A stretch of 64,000 nucleotides of DNA from Methylobacterium thuringiense. GTDB lineage: Bacteria > Pseudomonadota > Alphaproteobacteria > Rhizobiales > Beijerinckiaceae. Shown piece by piece: positions 11,503 to 19,966 of this stretch; the stretch's first letter is position 1, and each line of letters starts with the position of its first letter. The notes under the pieces are model-generated. The model had not been told where the DNA came from. It made no database searches and saw only the letters and a program-made list of their open reading frames with translations. Position numbers and translations under genes: made by a program. The stretch lies in NCBI RefSeq assembly GCF_022179645.1, contig NZ_BPRA01000014.1:62001-126000 (forward strand). The letters are read 5' to 3'.

Positions 11503-12189
11503 ATGACCACCCCGAACACAGACAACGTCATCGACGGCACCGCCAGGGAGATCCCGCCCGGCGATGCCAGGACCGAGACCGCCGCGCCGAAGTCCGGGCA
11601 CCGCCGCGGCCTCGTCGTCGGCGCCCTGGCGATTCCCCTGGCGCTCGGCGCCGTCGGCCTCTCGCTGGCGCAGCGCGGCGAGGCGTCGCTCGATCCGGTC
11701 GCGCCGGTGGCGATCTCGGCCTTGGCGCCCTCCGGCGCCGTCGCCGCCAAGGGCGAGGTCGCCGAGATCTTCGGCAACAAGCTCATCATCCAGGACGGCA
11801 CCGGCCGGGCTCTGGTCGAGACAGGCCGCGAGGGCGAGGGCGGCACGCTGGCCAAGAAGGGGGAGACGATCACCGTCCAGGGCCGTTTCGAGAACGGCTT
11901 CCTGCACGCCCGGCTGCTGACGCATGGCGATGGCTCGGTGGTACGCCTCGGACCGGCCGGCGGCCCGCCCCCCGGCGGCCTCGACTGGGCGCGGGACAAG
12001 GTCGGCCTCGGGCCGCAGGCCGATGTCCCGGCCCTCACGAAGTCGGTGGAGGCCGCCGGCTACACCGATCTCCGCGTCGCCGGCCGCGGCCCGCGCCACC
12101 TGGAAGTCGCCGCCAAGGGCTCGGACGGCCGCGAGCGCCTGCTGCACGTCGGGTTCGACGGAAAGATCCGGGAGGTGCGGGCGTATTGA
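11503..12189 (+). CDS. Membrane-anchored protein with OB-like and PepSY-like regions
   Basis: 228 residues. A short charged N-terminus is followed by one membrane segment at about 36-56 (LVVGALAIPLALGAVGL). The periplasmic part begins with an OB-fold-like stretch (GEVAEIFGNKLIIQDGTG to TVQGRFENGFLHARLL) and ends with a PepSY-like repeat (KSVEAAGYTDLRVAGRGPRHLEV to GFDGKIREVRAY). It is divergent from the PhoP/PhoQ-like pair and carries its own PhoP-type box, so it is probably a main target or an accessory sensor of that system. No enzymatic motif is seen; the domain calls are by pattern only. Confidence 0.7.
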   Translation: MTTPNTDNVIDGTAREIPPGDARTETAAPKSGHRRGLVVGALAIPLALGAVGLSLAQRGEASLDPVAPVAISALAPSGAVAAKGEVAEIFGNKLIIQDGTGRALVETGREGEGGTLAKKGETITVQGRFENGFLHARLLTHGDGSVVRLGPAGGPPPGGLDWARDKVGLGPQADVPALTKSVEAAGYTDLRVAGRGPRHLEVAAKGSDGRERLLHVGFDGKIREVRAY

Positions 12190-12277
12190 GCGCCGCCGCG
12201 GTCCCCCTCTCCCCGCAAGCCGCTCGCGCGTTCACACGTCGCCAGTCCGCCTGAGGTTCTGGCGGACCCGTGGGCCT

Positions 12278-12386
12278 CTCCTCCCCCTTGTGGGGAGGAG
12301 CCGGAGGTGGGGGTGGTGCAGGCGGCACCGCGGCGCTCGGTCCTGAACCACCCCCACCCCTGACCCCTCCCCACAAGGGGGAGGGG
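12278..12386. repeat. Imperfect inverted repeat with 40-bp arms
   Basis: The left arm (12278-12317) and right arm (12347-12386) are near-complementary around a 29-nt centre, built on CTCCCCCTTGTGGGGAGG and its inverse. It sits between the convergent OB/PepSY-like gene and hisG. It looks like a dispersed palindromic (REP/MITE-like) element and may also act as a bidirectional terminator. Confidence 0.7.
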
Positions 12387-12434
12387 AAGGCGTCGGCCTC
12401 AAAGGCTCATCGCGCCGAAAAAAGATCAGTGACC

Positions 12435-13421
12435 CTACAACCGCGCGAGCAGCCGCTCCGCCAAAGGATTCTCCGCGGCGAAGGCGTAGTCGATGCGGCG
12501 GACGCTGACGGCGCGGGCTCCCGCCTGGACCAGGGCGTCGGAGAGGGCGAAGACCGCCTCGGCCGGGCAGCGCAGGACGATCTCGCCGTCGAGGCCTTTC
12601 GGCGCGCCGTAGGGCAGCTCGGCCTCGTGCAGGGCGGCAATGCCCGCGAGATCGATCCCGCCGCTCTCGGGCAGGGCGGCGCGGACCTCGCGGCTGGTGC
12701 GGGCGCGCTCCTCGGCGGCGATGCGGCCGAGCACGGCCCGCAATGCGCTGCGCTGACCCTCGCCCCACGACGCCTTGAGCGAGGCGACCAGATTCGCCTC
12801 CGAGCGCAGGATGATGCCGTCGTCGAGGATCTTGAGCGCGTTGGCCTGCAGCGTCGCGCCGGTGGTGGTGATGTCGACGACGATCTCGGCGGAGCCCGCG
12901 GCCGGCGCACCCTCGGTGGCCCCCAGGCTTTCGACGATGCGGTAATCGGCGATGCCGTGCTCGGCGAGGAAGCGGCGGGTCAGGTTCACGTATTTCGTGG
13001 CGATGCGGAGCTTTCGGCCCTGGCGCAGGCGCATCTCGCTGGCGACCTCGTCGAGGTCGCTCATGGCGCGCACGTCGATCCAGGCCTGCGGCACCGCGAC
13101 GACCACGGTAGCCTGCCCGAAGCCGAGCGGCGTGAGCAACTCGACCGAGCCTTCGGCATCGGGCAGCGTCTCGCGGATCAGGTCCTCGCCGGTGACACCG
13201 AGATGGGCCGCGCCGCTGGCGAGCTGGCTCGCGATCTCGGAGGCCGAGAGGTAGCGCACCTCGACGCCGGGCACGCCGACGAGGGTGCCGCGATAGTCGC
13301 GGGCGCCGCTGAGCTGGGCGAGCTTGAGCCCGGCGCGGCCGAAGAACGCGGCGGCGTTCTCCTGCAGGCGTCCCTTGGAGGGGACGGCGAGCACCAGGGG
13401 GGCGTTGGTCTGGTCGGTCAT
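12435..13421 (-). CDS. hisG: ATP phosphoribosyltransferase catalytic subunit HisG
   Basis: A 328-residue enzyme that joins ATP and PRPP, the first step of histidine synthesis. The N-terminal signature LAVPSKGRLQENA, the substrate loop LGVTGEDLIRE and the PRPP-binding region EIVVDITTTGATLQANALKIL are present. hisZ ends one base before hisG starts, and the two products form the hetero-oligomer. Classic HisZ-dependent short HisG proteins are about 210-230 residues; this one has about 100 extra C-terminal residues. I have not determined whether that extension resembles the regulatory domain of the long form. Confidence 0.92.
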   Translation of the reverse strand: MTDQTNAPLVLAVPSKGRLQENAAAFFGRAGLKLAQLSGARDYRGTLVGVPGVEVRYLSASEIASQLASGAAHLGVTGEDLIRETLPDAEGSVELLTPLGFGQATVVVAVPQAWIDVRAMSDLDEVASEMRLRQGRKLRIATKYVNLTRRFLAEHGIADYRIVESLGATEGAPAAGSAEIVVDITTTGATLQANALKILDDGIILRSEANLVASLKASWGEGQRSALRAVLGRIAAEERARTSREVRAALPESGGIDLAGIAALHEAELPYGAPKGLDGEIVLRCPAEAVFALSDALVQAGARAVSVRRIDYAFAAENPLAERLLARL

Positions 13422-13422
13422 G

Positions 13423-14556
13423 TCAGTTCCCGCCGCATCGCGAGAGCCAGAAGGCGCAGCCCACCGCCGGCAGCGGGACGGGGCTGCCGAGATGCGAGAG
13501 CAGGCCGTCGTAGCGGCCGCCGCCGACGAGCGTCGGCGCGCCGGGACGCTCCGTCACCTCGAAGATGAAGCCGGTGTAGTAGTCGAGGTTGCGCGCGAAG
13601 CCGCCGGAGAAGGCGAAGCGCTCGACCGGCAGACCGCGCGCGGCCATGAAGCCGGTGCGCTCTTCGAAGAGCGCGAGCGCGGCGTCGAGTCCGTCGTGGC
13701 GAAGGCCAGCCTCACTGGCCAGTGCCCGCACGGCGGCGATGGCACGGTCCGGGTCGCCCGTGACGGCGCAGTAGCGCTCGACAAGGGCACGGTTCTCGGC
13801 ATTGAGGCCGGCCCCGCCATGGGCCTGCGCGGCGGCCTTGGCGAGGAAGCGTTCGGCGATCTCGCCGGCGCTGCGGCCGCCGACCCGCGAGATCCCGGCG
13901 ATCGAGAGGACGTCCTCGACGAAGGCGCGCACGCCCTTGGGGTCCTGGCCCTGGATGGTGGCGAGGAGCCCCGCATGCGGATCCTCGGCCTGGGCTGCGT
14001 TGGCGACCTCGTCGAGCGGGCGCCCGGCGGCGATGGCCCGCAGGGTCCGACGCTTGGCGACCGGCGGCACGGCGAGCGCATCGAGTAGCGCATGGGTCAG
14101 GCCCATGTCGCCGAGGCGGACGGCGACGTCTTTGCGGCCGAGCCGCTCCAGCCCGTCGAGCGCCATGCCGAGCACCTCGGCATCCGCCGCCGGAGTATCG
14201 GTGCGGCCGATCGATTCGATGCCGGCCTGCGTGAATTCGTCGGGATCGCCTGCCGCCAGCCGGAAGACCGGGCCGAGATAGGAATAATCCGCCGAATCAC
14301 CGGGACGCGTGGCCTGGTGGTGGCGGCAGACGGGGATCGTGAATTCGGGCCGCAGGCAGAGTTCGGCTCCTGCGCCGTCGGTCGTGACGAAGATTCGGCG
14401 GCGGATATCCTCGCCCGACAGTTCGAGGAACGGCTCGACGGGCTGCAGCACCGGCGGCGCCACGGGGGCGTATCCGGTCTCCGCGAAATGGGCGAGCAGC
14501 CGCGCATGGGCCTCCGCCTCGACTGCGCTCGCTCCGCTGGCCTCCGGTCTCGTCAT
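13423..14556 (-). CDS. hisZ: ATP phosphoribosyltransferase regulatory subunit HisZ
   Basis: A 377-residue HisRS-like paralogue without tRNA-charging function. It keeps the class II synthetase fold: motif-2-like LCLRPEFTIPVCRHH, and late GGGRYDGLLSHLG. The ATG at 14556 is preferred to a 16-residue upstream extension. It lies one base upstream of hisG and is needed for HisG activity and histidine feedback in organisms that have it. Confidence 0.92.
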   Translation of the reverse strand: MTRPEASGASAVEAEAHARLLAHFAETGYAPVAPPVLQPVEPFLELSGEDIRRRIFVTTDGAGAELCLRPEFTIPVCRHHQATRPGDSADYSYLGPVFRLAAGDPDEFTQAGIESIGRTDTPAADAEVLGMALDGLERLGRKDVAVRLGDMGLTHALLDALAVPPVAKRRTLRAIAAGRPLDEVANAAQAEDPHAGLLATIQGQDPKGVRAFVEDVLSIAGISRVGGRSAGEIAERFLAKAAAQAHGGAGLNAENRALVERYCAVTGDPDRAIAAVRALASEAGLRHDGLDAALALFEERTGFMAARGLPVERFAFSGGFARNLDYYTGFIFEVTERPGAPTLVGGGRYDGLLSHLGSPVPLPAVGCAFWLSRCGGN

Positions 14557-14921
14557 GGTCCTCGTCCGGGCTCGACTGGTCCGACGCCATGAACCCCGAT
14601 TCATGGAGAAAGCGCTAAGGCCTTGTCGTGACGCCGCTTCTTCGCGTGGACGGCCTCGGCCTGCCTGCGAAGATGCTGAATGCCCGGCTCTCCTAGCAAC
14701 CGCCGCCGCTCTTGGCGACAGGGCCGGCCCGAGCAGACGGCCCGTGGATTACGCAGGATCCACGCGGCTCCGATCCCCCGCCGCGCGGCAGGCATCGGCG
14801 CGGACGAATACCGAGCCCGGCGTGAAATTCGGGGACGTCGCAACGTCAGGTGTCATTAAACCCTTGCGTAAATGCCGCAACTGGGCTGACTTTGGACTGG
14901 TCAAGTCTGATGGAGGGGGGC
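14557..14921. other. Intergenic region upstream of hisZ
   Basis: 365 bp between the divergent hisZ and a small gene. A minus-strand open frame at 14601-14843 has no recognisable product and lacks a clear ribosome site. The last 70 bp are AT-richer and likely carry the promoter of the small gene. Confidence 0.4.
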
Positions 14922-15107
14922 ATGGCGACACTTTCGAAGGTACCCGCCTGGGTCCAGAGGCGAATCAGCGACCGGCCGGTGGCACGCTGGATCACCTGGA
15001 ATGCGGGCCGGCCGAGCGAACCCGAGACGCGGGAGCCGGCATCGCAGCCTATGATGCAGCCGGATTATTCCGGGAACGTCGTGTCATTGTTCAAGCGATC
15101 GGCCTGA
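14922..15107 (+). CDS. Small basic protein of unknown function, 61 aa
   Basis: The ATG at 14922 directly follows a very strong ribosome site (GGAGGGGGGC). The product starts MATLSKVPAWVQRRISD, is rich in Arg and Trp in its first half, and ends VVSLFKRSA. There is no signal peptide or membrane segment, and I do not recognise a family. A longer frame begins upstream (14850), but the ribosome site decides for 14922. It ends 15 bp before the convergent marR stop. Confidence 0.55.
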   Translation: MATLSKVPAWVQRRISDRPVARWITWNAGRPSEPETREPASQPMMQPDYSGNVVSLFKRSA

Positions 15108-15122
15108 GCGGCGGCGGCCGGT

Positions 15123-15554
15123 TCAGGCGATCTGGCTGACGACCCGCGACAGCATCCCGCGCAGGTCCCGGGTCTCGTCGGAGCCGAATCGCGTCTCGAA
15201 CTCGGCCTGCGCCCGGCTCCATATCGGTGCCAGCTCGTCGAGCAGGTCATGGCCGGCCTGCGTCAGGGACAGCAGGCGGGTGCGCGCGTCGCGGCCCTGC
15301 GCCACGCTGACGAGACCGTCGCGTTCGAGCGGGCGCAGGGCCCGGCTCAGTGTGGTGCGGTCCATGACCATGAGGTCGGCGAGACCCTGCATGGAAAGCG
15401 GCTCGTTGCGTCCGAGTACGCGCAGCACCGAGTACTGCGTGACGCGCAGACGCGTCGGCGCGAAATGCTGATCGTAGAGCTGCGTGACCTGCCGCGAGGC
15501 CTGACGCATCGTCAGGCAATGGCAGGGGACGGCGATATAGGAACGCTCGGGCAC
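15123..15554 (-). CDS. MarR-family transcriptional regulator
   Basis: 143 residues from a GTG at 15554 with ribosome site GGGAAGGG. The winged helix-turn-helix reads LSMQGLADLMVMDRTTLSRALRPLERDGLV. Near the N-terminus is a Cys-His-Cys triplet (VPCHCLTMRQASR), a pattern found in a branch of MarR proteins that may be redox- or metal-responsive. An in-frame ATG at 15605 would place the TGTAC palindrome inside the coding region, so the GTG is chosen. It probably represses its own gene; the ligand is unknown. Confidence 0.85.
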   Translation of the reverse strand: MPERSYIAVPCHCLTMRQASRQVTQLYDQHFAPTRLRVTQYSVLRVLGRNEPLSMQGLADLMVMDRTTLSRALRPLERDGLVSVAQGRDARTRLLSLTQAGHDLLDELAPIWSRAQAEFETRFGSDETRDLRGMLSRVVSQIA

Positions 15555-15583
15555 GGCAGGCCGCCCTTCCCAGGATGTCAATG

Positions 15584-15597
15584 TGTACTTTCGTACA
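15584..15597. promoter_or_regulatory. Candidate MarR operator, TGTAC-N4-GTACA
   Basis: A perfect 14-bp palindrome lies 30 bp upstream of the preferred marR start, where an autorepressor would sit. It is AT-rich relative to its surroundings. Binding by the adjacent MarR protein is inferred. Confidence 0.5.
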
Positions 15598-15700
15598 GGT
15601 GTCATAGCACACGTCCCCCGGCGCGGACAGGCAGAGGTTGCGCAGACCCTCCTTCCGGCCGTGCAAAGTCGTGTGCCTTCCGACCGGGCGGATGCAAATC

Positions 15701-15766
15701 CGTCGAAAGAAAGTACGTCGAAACAACATCTTAGAGCCGTCGGCCCGATGGTATCGGGTCGGCTAC
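15701..15766 (+). repeat. Dispersed palindromic element, copy B
   Basis: Related to sequences at 28888-28940 (copy A) and 32648-32686 (copy C). It contains a hairpin (CCCGAT-GGT-ATCGGG, 15744-15758) whose outer pair differs from copy A by a compensating change. It lies just downstream of the L,D-transpeptidase gene. Confidence 0.55.
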
Positions 15767-15793
15767 GACGCCAGCGGCCGGTCCGGCTCCGAC

Positions 15794-16330
15794 TTACCCG
15801 ATCGACAGCTGCGTGCGTGGGCCGATGCGCCGCAGCAGGCGCACCAGATCGGCCCGGGCGAGCGCGACGCAGCCCTCGGTCGGGCCATAGCCCGGACGCG
15901 CGACATGCAGAAAGATCGCCGAGCCGCGGCCGGGGCGGATCGGGCCGCGGTTGCAGTCGAGATCGATCACGAGGTCGTAGAGCCCGTCGCCGCGCCACAT
16001 CTCCTCGGCGCCGACGCCCGGGAGCGGCAGGCGGACCGGCCGGTTGTAGCGCCGGTCGCGCGGGTCGTCGCACCAGCCGTCGCCGGGCCGCGTCGCCCGG
16101 ATCGGCAGGGCCGTCGGCGGCCGTGTGCCGAAATGGTCGGGCCGGTAGGCGCCGCCGCGCAGGCGGAAGACACCGCGCGGCGAGGCGCCGTCGCCCTCGC
16201 GCTTGGTCTGGACGATGCCGGAACGCCCCAACGCGCAACGGACGATCGCCGACCCCACGACAAGGTGCCCGCGGGTCCTGTCGCCGACGAGTGGGCGCAC
16301 CCGCAGCAGGGAAACGGTCGTGCGCTTCAT
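15794..16330 (-). CDS. L,D-transpeptidase (YkuD family)
   Basis: 178 residues. The catalytic region reads IFLHVARPGYGPTEGCVAL, with the active-site Cys in TEGCVAL and the conserved His upstream. It would make 3-3 crosslinks in peptidoglycan or attach proteins to it. The ATG at 16330 (MKRTTVSLLRV) follows GAGGG. No clear signal peptide is seen, so export is uncertain; members of this subgroup are often annotated the same way. Confidence 0.8.
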   Translation of the reverse strand: MKRTTVSLLRVRPLVGDRTRGHLVVGSAIVRCALGRSGIVQTKREGDGASPRGVFRLRGGAYRPDHFGTRPPTALPIRATRPGDGWCDDPRDRRYNRPVRLPLPGVGAEEMWRGDGLYDLVIDLDCNRGPIRPGRGSAIFLHVARPGYGPTEGCVALARADLVRLLRRIGPRTQLSIG

Positions 16331-16810
16331 GGTGCCCTCGTCGCGGCGTCCGGACCGCCCTCGCCCGCCGCGTCTTATATCAGCGGCCTTCGACCGTGAC
16401 CGGTCCAAGGCGTCCGCGGCAGACAGACACGTTTACGCTATCTGCCAGCATGCGACGGCGTGCGGCGACGCGCCTTCGCGTTTGCCGACGGCCGGCGGCC
16501 TGAAGAGTCGAAGCTTACGGCCGTCGGCGTCAGCGCGGCCGTGGCCGCACGGGCGCCGACGGAGCCCGGCGGCGCACGAAGCGCGACGCAGCCCCGAAAA
16601 CGCTGCAAAACCGGAGCTTTGCTTATTCCCTGACGGGAAAAACCGATTAGGTTGGCCATCGGGTCCGGCCGTCCTGGCCGCTCCTCAGTGCAGCCGGCGG
16701 CCGGATGGGGCGGTCTCGTCGCCGCGCACGCGCTTTCTGACACATCCGGACCCGATCGCGGATCGATCGGGAGCCGCCGCGCATGACATTGCGCCGGAGT
16801 CCCGTTTCCG
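16331..16810. other. Intergenic region between L,D-transpeptidase and the orphan regulator
   Basis: 480 bp between divergent genes with no supported coding region. A short perfect palindrome (TTCCC-TGAC-GGGAA, 16626-16639) lies about 170 bp before the regulator start and could be an operator; I cannot assign it. Confidence 0.35.
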
Positions 16811-17497
16811 ATGTCCAACACCCACCGTCTCCTCGTCTGCGACGACGACGATGCCCTGCGGGAGACGCTCACCGAAGAGATCGACCACTACGAGGAATTC
16901 GCGGCGATCGGCGAGGCGACGGCGCAGGGCGCCATCAGCCTCGTGGCAGCCGACGGCATCGACCTCGTCGTGATGGATGTCGGGCTGCCCGACATGGACG
17001 GCCGCGAAGCCGTGCGGGTGATGCGGCGCGAGGGGTTTCGCGGGCCGATCATCATGCTGACCGCGCAGGATTCCGAGGACGACACCGTCGAGGGACTGGA
17101 GGCCGGCGCCAACGACTACGTCACGAAACCCTTTAAGTTCGCGGTGCTGCTCGCCCGCATCCGCGCCCAGCTTCGCCAGCACGAGGCGAGCGAGGACGCG
17201 ATCTTCCGGATCGGCCCCTACACCTTCCGGCCCGGCGCGAAGCTGCTGGTCGGCGAGCGCGGCTCGAAGCTGAAGCTCACCGAGAAGGAGACGGCGATCC
17301 TGCGCTATCTCTACCGCGCCGGCCGTGAGGTGGTGGGCCGCGACACCCTGCTGGCCGAGGTCTGGGGCTACAACGCCCACGTCACCACGCACACGCTCGA
17401 GACGCACATCTACCGGCTGCGCCAGAAGATCGAGCCGAACCCGGCCGCCGCCGCGATCCTGATCACCGAGGGTGGCGGCTACAAGCTGCTGCCGTGA
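16811..17497 (+). CDS. Orphan OmpR-family response regulator
   Basis: 228 residues. The receiver has acidic residues in LLVCDDDD, a phosphoacceptor in LVVMDVGLPDMDG and Lys in YVTKPFKF; the C-terminal winged helix spans LTEKETAILRYLY to ILITEGGGYKLLP. No kinase gene is adjacent, so its partner must be elsewhere. Target genes are unknown. Confidence 0.9.
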   Translation: MSNTHRLLVCDDDDALRETLTEEIDHYEEFAAIGEATAQGAISLVAADGIDLVVMDVGLPDMDGREAVRVMRREGFRGPIIMLTAQDSEDDTVEGLEAGANDYVTKPFKFAVLLARIRAQLRQHEASEDAIFRIGPYTFRPGAKLLVGERGSKLKLTEKETAILRYLYRAGREVVGRDTLLAEVWGYNAHVTTHTLETHIYRLRQKIEPNPAAAAILITEGGGYKLLP

Positions 17498-17712
17498 ACA
17501 GGCGCCCGGCGCGTGCTCAACGCCGGGTTAAGATCTTGGCGATACTGATGATCCATCGTCGGCTGGCGATCCGGATGCAGGCCCGTCTCGGGCCGTGCGG
17601 CTGGTTGGGGACAGCCGGTCCGGAGACGGCGCGAATCCTTGCGTTTCGCAGGCGGCCCTCCTTCGGCTAAGGGTCTTGTCGCAGGCGGAACCGGCCGAGG
17701 GATGGGCACGCA

Positions 17713-18168
17713 TTGGGGTTCGACGACGACATCGCGATCCTCTCCGCCGCCCCCGTGTTCGGATTCTTCGATTCCGGTGCGCTGCGCCTGCTGAGCTTTG
17801 CCGGCGAACGCCTCGCGCTGGACACCGGCGAAACCCTGTTCAGGCGCGGCGACCGGGCCGATGGCGGCTACGTCGTCCTGTCCGGCACGATCGAACTGAA
17901 GGGCCAGGGCGGCACGCCGGTCGTCGCCGGCCGCGCGGCCCTCATCGGCCGCACCGCCCTGTTCACGCCGGGCAAGCGCCCGGCCGATGCCGTGGCGGCG
18001 ACCAAGGCCGAGGTGATGCGGATCAGCGCCCAGCTGATGCACCGCGTCCTCAAGGAGTTTCCCGAGGCGGCCGGCGCGATCTACGATTGGCTCGCGGACG
18101 ACCTCGACGAGCTCACGCGCGGACTGGCGACAGTGCGGGCGAAGCTGGTCGACACGCGGGCGCAGTGA
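17713..18168 (+). CDS. Cyclic-nucleotide-binding-domain protein without HTH
   Basis: 151 residues from a TTG at 17713; no in-frame ATG or GTG gives a better start and a GAGGG lies upstream. The single domain is Crp-like (FFDSGALRLLSFAGERLALDTGETLFRRGDRADGGYVVLSG). The phosphate-binding cassette is weak, so nucleotide binding is uncertain. There is no DNA-binding domain. It ends one base from the convergent nfeD-like gene. Confidence 0.75.
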   Translation: MGFDDDIAILSAAPVFGFFDSGALRLLSFAGERLALDTGETLFRRGDRADGGYVVLSGTIELKGQGGTPVVAGRAALIGRTALFTPGKRPADAVAATKAEVMRISAQLMHRVLKEFPEAAGAIYDWLADDLDELTRGLATVRAKLVDTRAQ

Positions 18169-18169
18169 T

Positions 18170-18601
18170 TCAGGCGGCGGCCGCCACCGTCAGCACAGTC
18201 CCCTCCACCCCCGTCACCCGCACCCGCGCACCGGCCGGCAGGTCGGGGCCGGAGACCGGCCAGAGCGTGTCGTCGATCCGCGCGCGCCCACGGCCCGCGA
18301 CGATGGGCGCGTCGAGCAGGACCTCCCGGCCGATCAGCCCGTGCGCCCCGCGGTTCAGCACCGGCGCATGCCCGCGGTCGAGCCGCGTCGCGAGGATCAC
18401 CGCGCTCGTCGAGAACACGGCGAAGAGCGGAAGCTGCGCCTGCCAGGGCAGGTCGAAGGCGGTCTCGACGAGGCCGGTGACGCAGGCGGCGAGGCCGAGC
18501 CAGACCAGAAACACACCCGGCAGCAGCAATTCCCCGCCCATCAGCAGCAGTCCGGCGAGGATCCAGGCCCAGGCCGGATCGATCTCGGAGAAGCCGCTCA
18601 C
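18170..18601 (-). CDS. NfeD-like membrane protein
   Basis: 143 residues with membrane segments at about 12-30, 32-50 and 55-75, then a C-terminal OB fold (GLIGREVLLDAPIVAGRGRARIDDTLWPVSG). It overlaps the upstream SPFH gene by four bases (ATGA). NfeD-family proteins work with their SPFH partner in membrane quality control or microdomain organisation. Confidence 0.88.
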   Translation of the reverse strand: MSGFSEIDPAWAWILAGLLLMGGELLLPGVFLVWLGLAACVTGLVETAFDLPWQAQLPLFAVFSTSAVILATRLDRGHAPVLNRGAHGLIGREVLLDAPIVAGRGRARIDDTLWPVSGPDLPAGARVRVTGVEGTVLTVAAAA

Positions 18602-19602
18602 GACGACGTCGTGGATTTGGCGGCCGGGTTGCCGACGCGCGGCGGCAGGCCGGACGCACGCGCGCCCTGTCCCGCTCCGCCATCGCCGAAGACGCTGCGG
18701 GTGATCTCGGCGATGCCGCCGAGCGTGCCGGCGAGTGCCGCCGCCTCGATTGGCACCACCACGACGCGCTGGTTCGGCGCGGTGGCGATCGCCTTGATCG
18801 CGTCGACGTATTTTTCGGCCACCAGGAAGTTCGCCGCGGCGATGTCGCCCTGGGCGATGGCCTCGCTGACCATGCCGGTGGCCTTCGCCTCGGCCTCGGC
18901 CGAGCGCTCGCGCGCCTCGGCATCGCGGAACGCCGCCTCCTTGCGCCCTTCCGCCTCGAGGATCGCCGATTGCTTGCGCCCCTCCGCGCGAAGAATCTCG
19001 GCCTGGCGCTGGCCCTCAGCTTCCAGCACCGAGGCGCGTTTCTCGCGTTCGGCCTTCATCTGGCGGGCCATCGAGCCGGCGAGGTCGGCGGGGGGCAGGA
19101 TGTCCTTGATCTCGACGCGGTTCATCTTGACCCCCCACGGCGCGCCGGCGGCGTCGAGCACCTTGAGCAGGCGGTCGTTGATCTCGTCGCGATGCGAGAG
19201 CAGCTGGTCGAGATCCATCGAGCCGACCACCGTGCGGATGTTGGTCATGGTCAGCGTCAGCAGCGCGACTTCGAGGTTCGAGATCTCGTAGGAGGCGCGG
19301 GCCGCGTCGAGCACCTGATAGAACACCACCGCGTCGATCCGCACCCCGGCATTGTCGCGGGTGAAGGCCTCCTGGCTCGGCACCTCGACGACCTGCTCCA
19401 TGATGTTCACCCGCCGGCCGACGCGCTCGACATAGGGGATGATCAGCCCGAGGCCGGATTCGAGCGAGCGGTTGTAGCGCCCGAAGCGCTCGACGGTGTG
19501 GACATGGCCCTGCGGGATCGTGCGGATGCCGATCGCCAGCGTGACGACGACTAGGAGCGCGAAGACGATGGCCACGGCGCTCAAGCCGATCGAAATGGTC
19601 AT
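18598..19602 (-). CDS. SPFH/stomatin-like protein (QmcA/paraslipin type)
   Basis: 334 residues. There is one N-terminal membrane anchor (about 5-25), then an SPFH domain (IPQGHVHTVERFGRY to VKMNRVEIKDILPP), then an Ala/Glu/Arg heptad coiled coil (about 180-260) ending VSEAIAQGD. It forms membrane-bound oligomers, probably with the NfeD-like protein encoded immediately downstream with a 4-bp overlap. Confidence 0.9.
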   Translation of the reverse strand: MTISIGLSAVAIVFALLVVVTLAIGIRTIPQGHVHTVERFGRYNRSLESGLGLIIPYVERVGRRVNIMEQVVEVPSQEAFTRDNAGVRIDAVVFYQVLDAARASYEISNLEVALLTLTMTNIRTVVGSMDLDQLLSHRDEINDRLLKVLDAAGAPWGVKMNRVEIKDILPPADLAGSMARQMKAEREKRASVLEAEGQRQAEILRAEGRKQSAILEAEGRKEAAFRDAEARERSAEAEAKATGMVSEAIAQGDIAAANFLVAEKYVDAIKAIATAPNQRVVVVPIEAAALAGTLGGIAEITRSVFGDGGAGQGARASGLPPRVGNPAAKSTTSS

Positions 19603-19668
19603 GGAGCCCCCCGCCTGATTCCGCTCATGTGTTCAATACGGGTATCATGTGACGGCAGGAGATAGACG

Positions 19669-19940
19669 ATGTCACGCGTTCGCACGCACCCCGGCGACGT
19701 GTCGAAAGTAGACTACCTGAAGCCGCTCGGTCTCAGTGCCAACGCCCTGGCGACGGCGATCGCGGTGCCGGCGAACCGGATTTCCGAACTCGTTCGCGGG
19801 CGTCGGGGCATGACGGCCGACACGGCCTCCACTTCCGGACGACGCCCGAGTTCCGGATGAACCTGCAGGTCGCCCACGACCTGTCGAAGGCCGGTGCCGA
19901 GAACGACGACACGACGCTCGCCGAAGCCGATTACGCCTGA
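19669..19940 (+). pseudogene. Frameshifted higA/VapI-type antitoxin remnant
   Basis: The first frame reads a normal HigA start (MSRVRTHPGDV) and helix-turn-helix (LSANALATAIAVPANRISE, then RGRRGMTADTA). It then runs into unrelated residues and stops at 19860. From 19833 another frame resumes the family sequence (FRTTPEFRMNLQVAHDLSKAG) to a stop at 19940. Compared with the usual family sequence, about 6 codons are replaced by 5 nt, a net loss of about 13 nt. The normally conserved Trp of EFW is Arg. A good AGGAGA ribosome site remains. No higB toxin gene is adjacent. Confidence 0.85.
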
Positions 19941-19966
19941 TCGAGCGGCCGTTCATCTTCTCGGGA

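Noticed and set aside
12278-12386. CRISPR-like repeat unit
   Set aside because: A single inverted pair without direct spaced repeats; no cas gene in the window.
14601-14843. Minus-strand open frame of 80 aa upstream of hisZ
   Set aside because: No ribosome site, no recognisable family, and it overlaps the expected promoter region.
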